Shown here: piece after piece, positions 37,561 to 46,944 of the stretch
How the letters are laid out: the number at the start of each line of letters is the position of its first letter
How positions within the stretch are numbered: the stretch's first letter is position 1
Assembly (NCBI GenBank): GCA_003282225.1
Contig: QBZO01000002.1
Location: 1-64,000, forward strand
Source of the DNA: Prochlorococcus sp. AG-335-I21
Lineage (GTDB): Bacteria > Cyanobacteriota > Cyanobacteriia > PCC-6307 > Cyanobiaceae
Direction of reading: 5' to 3'
Length of the DNA stretch: 64,000 bases
Notes under the pieces: generated by a model
What the model was told of the DNA's origin: nothing
The model's input: only the letters and a program-made list of their open reading frames with translations
Database searches by the model: none
Translations under genes and position numbers: made by a program

Positions 37561-37582
37561 GTTCGAATCTGGGTGCCGCCTT
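37561..37582 (+). repeat. Partial tRNA-Cys 3' end, right boundary repeat
   Basis: An exact 22-bp copy of the tRNA-Cys 3' end (36748-36769). Upstream of it the tRNA sequence is not continued, so it cannot form a tRNA. This is the element's distal attachment site. Confidence 0.9.
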
Positions 37583-37764
37583 CTTAATTTGGGTTACAAG
37601 ATTCGCTATAAAGCATTCTAAGAAATGAAGTTTTTCGTAGCGATTTTCGTATTTCAAGTCTTTCAGACTGAACAGTAAATGTAAGGTGAGTTACCTGATA
37701 AATTATAAGGTTTGATCAACCTATTATTATTATCCCATTAATAGCTCATTGGGAAAGTTTTCAA

Positions 37765-38066
37765 GTGATAAAGAAATATCGCCGGAAAATACTAAGAAAT
37801 AGAAGTATCGTGTTGTTTTCCCTTCAGAGAAGAATTAAAAAATTAAAACAACTAAAAAAAGAGCCAATTTTAGTATTTTTTGCTTATGGATAAAGATTAA
37901 TTCTTCAGATAAACAAGTAAAAATTTATAAATGGAGATTACGAAAACCAGAAATTAATCAGCCAAAGATCTCATATTTTCAGGAGAGGTCAGAGAATAAT
38001 ACAGAATGGTTATATAAAATGATCAATATTGAAGATATCAAAAACAAAATACCTAAACTTATATAA
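37765..38066 (+). pseudogene. Possible frameshifted small gene
   Basis: Frame A runs from a GTG at 37765 to 37893 and is basic (IKKYRRKILRNRSIVLFSLQ...). Frame B, overlapping its end, is open from about 37840 to the stop at 38066 and reads KINSSDKQVKIYKWRLRKP, then ERSENNTEWLYKMINIEDI. Both look coding-like and could be one protein of about 90-100 residues broken by a frameshift near 37880. No family is recognised. The start codon is uncertain. Confidence 0.35.
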
Positions 38067-38070
38067 ACAA

Positions 38071-38095
38071 AATAGGGGGATTGTTTATCCCTATT
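38071..38095. terminator. Hairpin, possible terminator
   Basis: AATAGGG and CCCTATT form a perfect 7-bp stem with an 11-base loop just after the stop at 38066. On the minus strand it is followed by TTGTTTATAT, so a T-rich tail exists only in that direction. Its function on the plus strand is uncertain. Confidence 0.35.
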
Positions 38096-38274
38096 GACTC
38101 TTCAACCAATTATGTAAAAATTCATTGAATACTTTTTTTGATTCAAATAATACTTATACTTTTGGCGATAAGATAAATATCGTACTAAAACGATAAAGAA
38201 ATTCTAATAGGGAAAAATACTCTATGAATTTTAAATTTATTGAAGAAAAATGAAATGTGGATCAAGGAGGTTTT

Positions 38275-38489
38275 ATGAAACTATTCAATCAATTCAATGT
38301 CCTTCCAAAATAATTATCAGAATTTAACTATGCGGGGTTAAATCTGAACGAAACTCCAAAAGAACTTACCAATACACTCTAGAGTTTCAAAACTTCTGGC
38401 ATAAAGAATGTAGAGAAAATCCAACTAATCAGAATTGTTTAATCTTTTGCGATCGAACACTATTTCTTTTTTCAAACAGGGAGATTTAG
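38275..38489 (+). pseudogene. Frameshifted small Cys-motif protein behind a strong Shine-Dalgarno
   Basis: AAGGAGG (38264-38270) lies 4 bases before ATG 38275, which opens MKLFNQFNVLPK and stops at 38313. A second frame from ATG 38297 reads MSFQNNYQNLTMR, and removing one G from the GGGG run at 38334-38337 would continue it as VKSERNSKRTYQYTLEFQ, then FWHKECRENPTNQNCLIFCD, to 38489. The ending C-x8-C with NP before the second Cys recalls the C-terminal loop of CP12-like small proteins, though that is only a resemblance. Either this is a decayed gene with two frame changes or the G run is a sequencing error. Confidence 0.45.
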
Positions 38490-38515
38490 TAATCATTTTT
38501 TTTAAGTTAATCTTT

Positions 38516-38677
38516 CTAATAGTCATTATCAGCAACACATATACCTAAACAACGTATCCCATTCGAAGCAGTTCTTTTACAGTGATTACACAAAATCTTT
38601 TCTTTATCTAGAGAAACTCGAGATTCTTTTTTGGTTTTATCATTTATCAAATTATGGTTAAGCTCATAAGCTTCCAT
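38516..38677 (-). CDS. Small Cys-rich lineage protein (53 aa)
   Basis: I do not recognise the family. I start it at ATG 38677 (MEAYELNHNLIND) because the track's start is a TTG inside the upstream gene. The C-terminal half holds four cysteines, ILCNHCKRTASNGIRCLGICVADNDY, arranged C-x2-C-x9-C-x3-C, which could bind zinc. It lies 16 bp after the 204-residue gene on the same strand and may share its transcript. Confidence 0.6.
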   Translation of the reverse strand: MEAYELNHNLINDKTKKESRVSLDKEKILCNHCKRTASNGIRCLGICVADNDY

Positions 38678-38693
38678 TATCTTATTTTTGGTT

Positions 38694-39308
38694 TTAATCG
38701 ATATTAACAACAAAAGAAGGATTAGCGTTAGAAGAGGGTATATCCATTATCTTTACAGATTCTTTGTGTTGATCAATAACTTCGCTTTCCTTAGGATTGT
38801 CATCTACCGCACAAGCCTCAAGGGCTTCTCTAAGAAGGGAATCAAAAGTTGCCCCAGGTAATCTATGTCTTGCAACCTCAAGAAAAGTTCTTGGTAATGA
38901 TTCAGAAGCAGCATCTCTTAAAGCAGGATTATTCTTTCTATGATCTTGTTCTTCTTCTATTGATTTGATAAATCTAAGTGTTACATCTCTTTTAGTAGAC
39001 GCTTTTATCAAAGTATCATTTTCAGAATTTGTTAAATTTGATTCATTCTCAAGATCACTTAGCCTTTTCTCAAGACTATTTAAAACCTCATTAGCTTCTT
39101 TACTTATATGAGCTAATTGTCCGTCAGATAAATTTGGTAAATCAGCAACAAAAACCTTTCCATGATCCCTTAAAGTTAAAAAAGTAGGACGGGGGCCTTG
39201 ATTTTGACGCCCGTTAAATTCTGAATTATTACCTATTGGTCTTTTAGGAGGTGTAGGTCCAGCTGAGCTACGTCTACGTGTAATTCTTTGATTATTTTCA
39301 AAGGGCAT
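38694..39308 (-). CDS. Conserved picocyanobacterial hypothetical protein (204 aa)
   Basis: I recognise no catalytic motif. The N-terminus is basic and Pro-rich (MPFENNQRITRRRSSAGPTPPKRP), then HGKVFVADLPNLSDGQLAHISKEANEVLNSLEKRL suggests a folded segment followed by a probable coiled coil (residues about 70-110). A second helical region, TFLEVARHRLPGATFDSLLREALEAC, precedes an acidic tail. The basic start could bind nucleic acid; that is a guess. It marks the return to core genome after the tRNA-Cys region. The 134-bp gap to purM contains a TACACA/TGTGTA inverted repeat. Confidence 0.65.
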   Translation of the reverse strand: MPFENNQRITRRRSSAGPTPPKRPIGNNSEFNGRQNQGPRPTFLTLRDHGKVFVADLPNLSDGQLAHISKEANEVLNSLEKRLSDLENESNLTNSENDTLIKASTKRDVTLRFIKSIEEEQDHRKNNPALRDAASESLPRTFLEVARHRLPGATFDSLLREALEACAVDDNPKESEVIDQHKESVKIMDIPSSNANPSFVVNID

Positions 39309-39442
39309 TGAATTAAGGTTAAATCTACTTACTTAAATCTCCGATATAACTCGGCGGTGTTTTTATTATATTACACATAACTTTTTCATTTGTGTAGATA
39401 AATTAAATTTGTAATTTCTCAATAAAATTCTATTCAAACGAT

Positions 39443-40486
39443 TTAAATTATTATTTCAGGCAAAAAATTATTCTTTTTTGAATTATCTTTCTTAAGAACC
39501 TTCCCTAAGACCCAACTCGAGATATCAAAAGAATCACAAATATTTAAAATCTCATCCTTATATTTCTTATCAATTATTAAACAAAATCCAACCCCAAGAT
39601 TAAAAGTATTCCAGAAATCTTTTTCAGGAATGTGACCGACGTCCTTTAAAAATTCAAATAAAACAGGAATCTTCCAAGATTTCGTATCTACATAAGGAAT
39701 AAAATCAGAAGACATACACCTAGGTAAATTTTCAGGAATTCCTCCTCCTGTGATATGAGACATTCCCTTTATTTGAATATTCTGAGATAAAATTTGATTT
39801 ACAATTTTAAAATAAATTTTTGTGGGTTTTAATAATTGATCATAAAAATCTAAGTTATATTTTTTTTCAAATTGCTTATCAATTTGATTATTATTTTCAA
39901 TTATTTTTCTAACTAAACTAAATCCATTACTATGGATTCCATTACTTTGTAATGCAATTATCAAATCATTTTCACATATTTTTTTGCCATTAATTAATTT
40001 TTCTTCGTCAACGATTCCAACACAAAATCCTGCCAAATCATACTTATTCTTTGAGTAAAATCCTGGCATCTCTGCAGTTTCTCCCCCAAGTATAGAGCAG
40101 TTATTTTCTTGACAACTATGCGCAATACCTTTAACAACTTCTAATAATTGATTTTTGTCAAGCTTGCCTGTAGCAATATAATCAAGAAAAAATAGCGGTT
40201 TTGCCCCAGTTGTAATAATGTCGTTCATACACATTGCTACTAAATCAATCCCAACTTCAAAATGAAAGTTTTTGATTTGCGCTAATTCCAATTTTGTACC
40301 AACACCATCAGTCCCCGATACTAAGACTGGTTTTTTTAGACCCTCAAGAGGGATTTTAAACAAACCCCCAAATCCTCCAATCCCCTCCATTACATTAGAT
40401 GAATATGTTGATTCGACAGCTTGCTTTATTTCTGAGACAAATTCTCTTCCAGCTTTTATATCAACTCCTGATGTTTTGTAATCCAT
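39443..40486 (-). CDS. purM: Phosphoribosylformylglycinamidine cyclo-ligase (AIR synthetase)
   Basis: A 347-residue enzyme of purine synthesis that closes the imidazole ring using ATP. The opening MDYKTSGVDIKAGREFV, SGTDGVGTKLELAQ, and the signature DLVAMCMNDIITTGAKPLFFLDYIATGKL are all clear, with HITGGGIPENLPRC in the C-terminal domain. It is divergent from panC-cmk across a 97-bp gap. Confidence 0.98.
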   Translation of the reverse strand: MDYKTSGVDIKAGREFVSEIKQAVESTYSSNVMEGIGGFGGLFKIPLEGLKKPVLVSGTDGVGTKLELAQIKNFHFEVGIDLVAMCMNDIITTGAKPLFFLDYIATGKLDKNQLLEVVKGIAHSCQENNCSILGGETAEMPGFYSKNKYDLAGFCVGIVDEEKLINGKKICENDLIIALQSNGIHSNGFSLVRKIIENNNQIDKQFEKKYNLDFYDQLLKPTKIYFKIVNQILSQNIQIKGMSHITGGGIPENLPRCMSSDFIPYVDTKSWKIPVLFEFLKDVGHIPEKDFWNTFNLGVGFCLIIDKKYKDEILNICDSFDISSWVLGKVLKKDNSKKNNFLPEIII

Positions 40487-40583
40487 AAAATAAAAATGAT
40501 AGACTTCCCCTATATAGATATTCCTCCGAAGATTGCTTTTGTCCAGTAATTATTTATTAAATAGATTTATTTTTTAAAACAAA

Positions 40584-42116
40584 GTGAACAAAATAATAAT
40601 AAGAAAAACAGAAGAACTTAAAAAATGGAGACGAAATCTCAAAAGTGATATTAACTTTATCCCAACTATGGGTAATCTTCATGATGGCCATCAAAAATTA
40701 ATATCAACTGCAAAAAGTTCAAATTTCAATACAAACTTATTAAGTATTTTTGTTAATCCACTTCAATTTGATAGCAAAGAAGACCTTAAACACTACCCCA
40801 AAACTGTTGACAAAGATATTGAAATTGCTTTTTCTAATGGGGCAGATGCGATTTTTATTCCAAATATAATTGATATCTATCCTAAAAATAATAAAGGCAT
40901 AAGTTATTTGAAAGCCCCTAAAGAATTATCTTCAGCTTTATGTGGGATTACAAGAGTGGGACATTTTGATGGTGTTTGCACTGTTGTTTATAGATTACTG
41001 AAACTTATACAACCCGAAAATCTTTTTTTAGGAGAAAAAGACTGGCAACAACTATTAATCATTAAAAACCTTATAGAAGAAAAAAAATTTAACATAAAAA
41101 TTATCTCTGTTCCTACTCAAAGAGATTCTGATGGGGTCCCATTTAGTTCGCGTAATAAGCATTTATCACAAAATGAAAGGAAAACTCTACAATTATTCTC
41201 AAATGAACTAAAAAATGCAAAAATAATTTTTAAAAAGGATAAAAAGATTGACTTAAAACAACTAACAAAAAAACTCAAATCAAAAAATATTTTAATTGAA
41301 TATTTAGAACATTTACATCCCTACAGCTTGAAAAAGGTTCAAGCAAACGATAATATTTCAATTTTAGCAGGTGCGATAAAATGTGGAAAAACAAGATTAA
41401 TTGATCACGTTTTTCTTATGAAAAGAAAGCCAATTATTGCAATTGATGGGCCAGCTGGTTCAGGGAAAAGTACCATAACAAAGTTAATTGCCAAGGAGTT
41501 AAATCTTTTATATCTAGATACTGGAGCAATGTATAGAGCAATAAGTTGGCTCTTCAAAAAAGAAAATATTAATTATGCTAAAGAGTCAGAATTAAAAAAA
41601 ATTCTTAATAATATTTCTATTATTTTTAAGTCAAATTCTATTTCTCAGCAAGATGTATTTATAAATAATTTTTGTGTAACTGAAGAAATTCGTTCACAAG
41701 AAATAAGTTCTATTGTTTCTAAGATTTCATCAATAAAAAAAGTGAGAGAATTTTTGGTTAATGAGCAAAGAAAAATTGGCCAATCTGGAGGCTTGGTGGC
41801 TGAAGGAAGAGACATAGGAACAACAGTTTTTCCAGATTCAGAACTTAAAATATTCCTAACAGCTAGTATTGACGAAAGAGCTAAAAGAAGAAAGTCAGAA
41901 TTAGAATTAAGAGGGAGCAAAGAAATAGACTTCAATCAATTAAGAGAACTTATTAGAAAAAGAGATTTTGAAGATTCAACAAGAAAAATTTCTCCTCTCA
42001 AAAAAGCAAACGATGCTATAGAACTTCTTACTGATGGATATTCAATTAATGAAGTAGTAGAAAAAATTGTTAACATCTACAATTTAAACATTCCTAAAGA
42101 GATTCAACTCGAATAA
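40584..42116 (+). CDS. panC/cmk: Bifunctional pantothenate synthetase / cytidylate kinase
   Basis: A 510-residue fusion typical of cyanobacteria. Residues about 1-275 are PanC, joining pantoate and beta-alanine: FIPTMGNLHDGHQKLI, LFLGEKDWQQLLIIKNL, VPTQRDSDGVPFSSRNKHLS. Residues about 280-510 are Cmk: IIAIDGPAGSGKSTITKLIAKEL, YLDTGAMYRAISW and VAEGRDIGTTVFPDSELKIFLTAS. The start codon at 40584 is GTG. The fusion links CoA supply and CMP recycling in one polypeptide, without known functional coupling. Confidence 0.97.
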   Translation: MNKIIIRKTEELKKWRRNLKSDINFIPTMGNLHDGHQKLISTAKSSNFNTNLLSIFVNPLQFDSKEDLKHYPKTVDKDIEIAFSNGADAIFIPNIIDIYPKNNKGISYLKAPKELSSALCGITRVGHFDGVCTVVYRLLKLIQPENLFLGEKDWQQLLIIKNLIEEKKFNIKIISVPTQRDSDGVPFSSRNKHLSQNERKTLQLFSNELKNAKIIFKKDKKIDLKQLTKKLKSKNILIEYLEHLHPYSLKKVQANDNISILAGAIKCGKTRLIDHVFLMKRKPIIAIDGPAGSGKSTITKLIAKELNLLYLDTGAMYRAISWLFKKENINYAKESELKKILNNISIIFKSNSISQQDVFINNFCVTEEIRSQEISSIVSKISSIKKVREFLVNEQRKIGQSGGLVAEGRDIGTTVFPDSELKIFLTASIDERAKRRKSELELRGSKEIDFNQLRELIRKRDFEDSTRKISPLKKANDAIELLTDGYSINEVVEKIVNIYNLNIPKEIQLE

Positions 42117-42117
42117 A

Positions 42118-42591
42118 TTAACAAATAGTATCTAGAAAACCACTGACAGAGTCTTCTAAAATATCAAGGACATTATCAAATCCCTCATCTCCTCCAAAGT
42201 AAGGATCGGGGACTTCTATCTCTTGAAAAATTGATCTGAAATTTTGAATCTTTTTTATTAATGCAAAATCAGATAATGATTTTCGAGATTTCATATCAAT
42301 AATATTTTCATAATTTGAATCATCCATAGCAACTATATAGTGAAATTTTTCAAAATCATTAGAATTTATTTGTCTAGCTCTACTAAAGATTTCTACACCC
42401 CTTTTTCGTGACGCTATTCTCATTCTAGTATCGGCCTTCTTCCCTATGTGCCAACTACCAGTCCCTGCAGAATCAACAATAAAACTATCATTTAATCCTT
42501 TTTTATTAATTAAATCTAGAAATATAGCTTCGGCAGCAGGAGATCTACAAATATTTCCTAAACATACAAAAAGAACTGATTGTTTTTTCAT
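42118..42591 (-). CDS. Low-molecular-weight protein tyrosine phosphatase
   Basis: A 157-residue phosphatase with the P-loop VCLGNICRSPAAEAIF (C-x5-R) at residues 9-16 and the general-acid loop VPDPYFGGDEGFDNV. It could dephosphorylate tyrosine kinases linked to exopolysaccharide, but no such genes are nearby. It converges with panC-cmk (1-bp gap) and lies just downstream of pebB. Confidence 0.93.
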   Translation of the reverse strand: MKKQSVLFVCLGNICRSPAAEAIFLDLINKKGLNDSFIVDSAGTGSWHIGKKADTRMRIASRKRGVEIFSRARQINSNDFEKFHYIVAMDDSNYENIIDMKSRKSLSDFALIKKIQNFRSIFQEIEVPDPYFGGDEGFDNVLDILEDSVSGFLDTIC

Positions 42592-42611
42592 CTAATCTAA
42601 AATATCCAAAA

Positions 42612-43385
42612 TTATAAAACTTTATTAGTAGAAAATAGTACTTTATTAATTAAGGATTCTGTAAAATCCTTACCAAATAAACTAGATAACATTGGCCTTG
42701 CTGGGTCTTTATCCCTTCTATAGTTCAAATAATTATTTTGACCATTAATTAACTCTTGTTGTAAACCTTGCTCAACTTCCTCACTTTCAAAAAGAGTTTT
42801 TAGATACAAATTCAAATATTCTTTGAATGAATCATAAAGCTGATTTTCTATCAAATTATCACTATCTTGTTGCTTTGGTAATCTAGACCAAATCAATCCA
42901 GGCGAAAAAAATTTTGCTACATCCTCAGACATTTTTTCAGCCATAGGTAGAGATGAATGACATGATTTTTTAAGTTTTATTAGTTGTTCTATTAATTCAG
43001 AATTAAACTGATTTTCGACTTTTAAAGATGGCTGAAAATCTAAAACTAATAAATGACTTTTGGGTAAAGAAACAAAATCTACACCAAGGAATGGAATGTT
43101 ATAAAAAGTATTTGGGATAATTAAAAAATTCAAAACAGAATAATTTGGACTATTAATACATACAGCTCTCGCGAAGTTAATTCTTCTCTCGTGAGTTGCT
43201 CCCCACGTGAAAAGATTTATATTATTTTTTGATTTTTTTGAGCCATAGGTTGACTCTTTATAAGAAAAATCAGTTGGTATTTTATATTCTACGCAATGAT
43301 ATTTGGCTAACTGAGAAATTAAGAATTTTATAAATTTAGCCCATCGCCATTCTTGACTATAAAAAATAGTATTTTGAATTAACAT
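42612..43385 (-). CDS. pebB: Phycoerythrobilin:ferredoxin oxidoreductase
   Basis: A 257-residue ferredoxin-dependent bilin reductase converting 15,16-dihydrobiliverdin to phycoerythrobilin. FDBR features are [21 protein letters not shown], with [29 protein letters not shown] and the ending [27 protein letters not shown]. It directly follows pebA with no gap. Prochlorococcus has lost phycobilisomes but keeps bilin synthesis for residual phycoerythrin or signalling. Confidence 0.93.
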   Translation of the reverse strand: MLIQNTIFYSQEWRWAKFIKFLISQLAKYHCVEYKIPTDFSYKESTYGSKKSKNNINLFTWGATHERRINFARAVCINSPNYSVLNFLIIPNTFYNIPFLGVDFVSLPKSHLLVLDFQPSLKVENQFNSELIEQLIKLKKSCHSSLPMAEKMSEDVAKFFSPGLIWSRLPKQQDSDNLIENQLYDSFKEYLNLYLKTLFESEEVEQGLQQELINGQNNYLNYRRDKDPARPMLSSLFGKDFTESLINKVLFSTNKVL

Positions 43386-44812
<1,427 letters not shown>

Positions 44813-44869
44813 TTATTTATTTTCAGAATTGTACATATATTTAATCTACAAGGAAAATATATAAAACAG

Positions 44870-45334
44870 CTAATTTTTGTTACCAGTGGATGTTGTAGAG
44901 AATAAATTGTAAAGTTCTTTACAAACTAAAAAAAGATTATCCTTTTGTTCCTTCTGAGGTAAATGAGTCCCTGTCATCTCCCACTCCCCAATAGTAGCTA
45001 CTCTCCATCTTTCAGCAGGAATTATCATTCCGCGCATTATTATTCCCAACAACTTGGGTACTCCATTTTCACAATTATTTTCAATTCTCAACTGTAGTAG
45101 AACTGCTCTACATTCTATACTTGGACTCCAACCTGGAAAATGGAAAGAAAAATCAATCGTATCAAACCAATCTCTATCATTTACATTATCCCAAGGACTA
45201 AAATTAACACTCGCATCTGGGAAATATTTACGAAATAATGCCGCGGTAGTAGCTACCTTATTAGCTATTTCAGGATTTCTAACATTTGAACTTGCATTCA
45301 TAAGCGGTAATAAACCTTTGATTGAAGTTGACAT
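44870..45334 (-). CDS. Conserved cyanobacterial hypothetical protein (154 aa)
   Basis: I know no function for it. It is soluble, with FRKYFPDASVNFSPWDNVNDRDWFDTIDFSFHFPGWSPSIECRAVLLQLRI as its most striking part, and RWRVATIGEWEMTGTHLP later. The aromatic-rich middle looks well folded and conserved. It lies upstream of ho1 on the same strand, so a link to bilin metabolism is possible but only by position. It is divergent from icd. Confidence 0.6.
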   Translation of the reverse strand: MSTSIKGLLPLMNASSNVRNPEIANKVATTAALFRKYFPDASVNFSPWDNVNDRDWFDTIDFSFHFPGWSPSIECRAVLLQLRIENNCENGVPKLLGIIMRGMIIPAERWRVATIGEWEMTGTHLPQKEQKDNLFLVCKELYNLFSTTSTGNKN

Positions 45335-45519
45335 AATTTCTTCAACCTTGCTTATTAAATTCTTTTTCTTTTAACAAAGATGTTGAAATGCTGATTAACA
45401 AACTATTATCTATTCACATTTGAATAATTAATTTCTAGTTTTTAAAGAATATCCTTAATTTCAATTTAAGATACAAAAATATTATATTAATTGACTTTTT
45501 TACTATTCAATCAAGTGCT

Positions 45520-46944
45520 ATGCCTAAATTTGAAAAATTAAATTTACCCACAGAAGGAGAGTTAATTACTTTTAATCAAGGTAAGCCTAATGTTCCTAAT
45601 AATCCTATTGTCCCTTATATAAGAGGTGACGGTACAGGGGTAGATATTTGGCCAGCTACTCAACTTGTTCTTGATGAAGCAATAAAAAAAAGTTATGGAT
45701 ATGAAAGGAAAATAAATTGGTTCAAAGTCTATGCTGGCGACGAAGCTTGTGAAATATACGGAACTTACAACTATTTACCGCAGGATACTATTGAAGCCAT
45801 AAGACACTTTGGAGTTGCAATTAAAGGCCCATTAACAACTCCTATAGGAGGGGGAATTAGATCTTTAAATGTCGCATTAAGACAAATTTTTGACTTATAC
45901 AGTTGTGTTAGACCTTGTAAATACTATTCAGGAACTCCTAGTCCTCATAAAAATCCACAAAATTTAGACGTAATTGTTTACAGAGAAAATACAGAAGATA
46001 TTTATATGGGTATTGAATGGGAAGCTGATGATCATACATGCATTGATTTAATTAATCATCTAAATAATGTCGTTATTCCAAATAGTAAAAATTTAAAAAA
46101 TAGATCAATACCGGACGGTTCAGGTATTGGGATAAAACCCGTAAGTAAGTTAGGAAGTCAAAGACATATAAGAAAGGCCATAGAACATGCAAAAAGATTA
46201 ACAGGGAATAAAAAGCATGTAACTTTAGTTCATAAAGGCAATATCATGAAATATACCGAAGGTGCCTTTAGAGATTGGGGATATGAATTAGCCGTAAATG
46301 AATTCAGAGCAGACTGCATTACGGAAAGAGAAAGCTGGATTTTAGACAATATTCACAAAAATCCAGAAATTACAATCGAAAATAATGCCAGAAAGATAGA
46401 GCCAGGCTATGACAAGCTAACAAGTAACAAAAAAGCATTTATTTGTGAAGAAATTAAAGAAGTAATAGCCTCAATATCAAATTCTCATGGAAATAACAAA
46501 TGGAAAGAACTCATTATGGTTGATGATCGAATAGCAGACAGTATTTTCCAACAAATTCAAACAAGGCCTCAAGAATATTCTATTCTTGCGACCTTGAACC
46601 TAAACGGAGATTATGTTTCTGATGCCGCTGCCGCAATTGTGGGAGGCTTAGGTATGGCTCCAGGAGCTAATATTGGAGATCATTCCGCAATTTTTGAAGC
46701 AACACATGGAACAGCTCCAAAACATGCAGGATTAAACAAAATTAATCCGGGTTCGGTAATTCTTAGTGGAGTAATGATGCTTGAATATTTTGGTTGGAAT
46801 GAAGCAGCGAAGCTAGTGACTTCTGGAATTAGTAAAGCTATTGAAGAAAAAAAAGTCACCTATGATCTAGCACGCTTAATGGAACCAAATGTAGCGCCAC
46901 TATCCTGTAGTGGTTTTGCTGAAGCAATAATCTCAAATTTTTAA
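45520..46944 (+). CDS. icd: NADP-dependent isocitrate dehydrogenase
   Basis: A 474-residue enzyme producing 2-oxoglutarate, the carbon skeleton for ammonium assimilation and the nitrogen-status signal. Motifs are YIRGDGTGVDIWPATQ, TTPIGGGIRSLNVALRQIFDLYSCVRPCKYY, VYRENTEDIYMGIEW, VHKGNIMKYTEGAFRDWGYELA and ATHGTAPKHAG. It is about 50 residues longer than the E. coli enzyme, as in other cyanobacteria. I looked for an NtcA box (GTA-N8-TAC) in the 185-bp upstream gap and saw none. Confidence 0.97.
   Translation: MPKFEKLNLPTEGELITFNQGKPNVPNNPIVPYIRGDGTGVDIWPATQLVLDEAIKKSYGYERKINWFKVYAGDEACEIYGTYNYLPQDTIEAIRHFGVAIKGPLTTPIGGGIRSLNVALRQIFDLYSCVRPCKYYSGTPSPHKNPQNLDVIVYRENTEDIYMGIEWEADDHTCIDLINHLNNVVIPNSKNLKNRSIPDGSGIGIKPVSKLGSQRHIRKAIEHAKRLTGNKKHVTLVHKGNIMKYTEGAFRDWGYELAVNEFRADCITERESWILDNIHKNPEITIENNARKIEPGYDKLTSNKKAFICEEIKEVIASISNSHGNNKWKELIMVDDRIADSIFQQIQTRPQEYSILATLNLNGDYVSDAAAAIVGGLGMAPGANIGDHSAIFEATHGTAPKHAGLNKINPGSVILSGVMMLEYFGWNEAAKLVTSGISKAIEEKKVTYDLARLMEPNVAPLSCSGFAEAIISNF

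Larger units (their letters stand above)
36698..37582 (+). mobile_element. Minimal non-autonomous tRNA-Cys-anchored element
   Basis: The element is bounded by tRNA-Cys and a 22-bp partial tRNA copy. Inside are two GGTAGGAAA sites 11 bp apart near the left end (36857-36865, 36868-36876), the same pair near the right end (37480-37488, 37491-37499), an inverted single copy (37426-37434), and one gene with a strong promoter. No recombinase is encoded, so movement would need one in trans. The 81 bp just outside each tRNA end (left 36767-36847, right 37580-37660) align without gaps at about 60% identity, which suggests successive insertions at the same site. Known tRNA-anchored islands of Prochlorococcus (tycheposons) have this boundary layout; membership is inferred. 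Confidence 0.7.
37583..38515. other. Decayed island remnant beyond the partial tRNA
   Basis: This 0.9-kb stretch has no intact track ORF. It begins with a diverged copy of the tRNA-Cys flank. It then holds short broken frames: a GTG-started 42-codon frame (37765-37893, IKKYRRKILRNRSIVLFS), an overlapping frame shifted against it that ends at 38066 (KQVKIYKWRLRKPEINQP), and the frameshifted Cys-motif gene at 38275-38489. A hairpin AATAGGG-N11-CCCTATT (38071-38095) follows the second fragment. I read this as leftovers of an earlier insertion. Confidence 0.5.

Noticed and set aside
37472-37657. 61-aa minus-strand ORF as a gene
   Set aside because: It has a TTG start and runs antisense through the partial tRNA; its similarity to the antisense of the full tRNA-Cys flank is explained by the repeat structure.
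45335-45519. NtcA site upstream of icd
   Set aside because: icd is NtcA-regulated in many cyanobacteria, but no GTA-N8-TAC was found in the gap.
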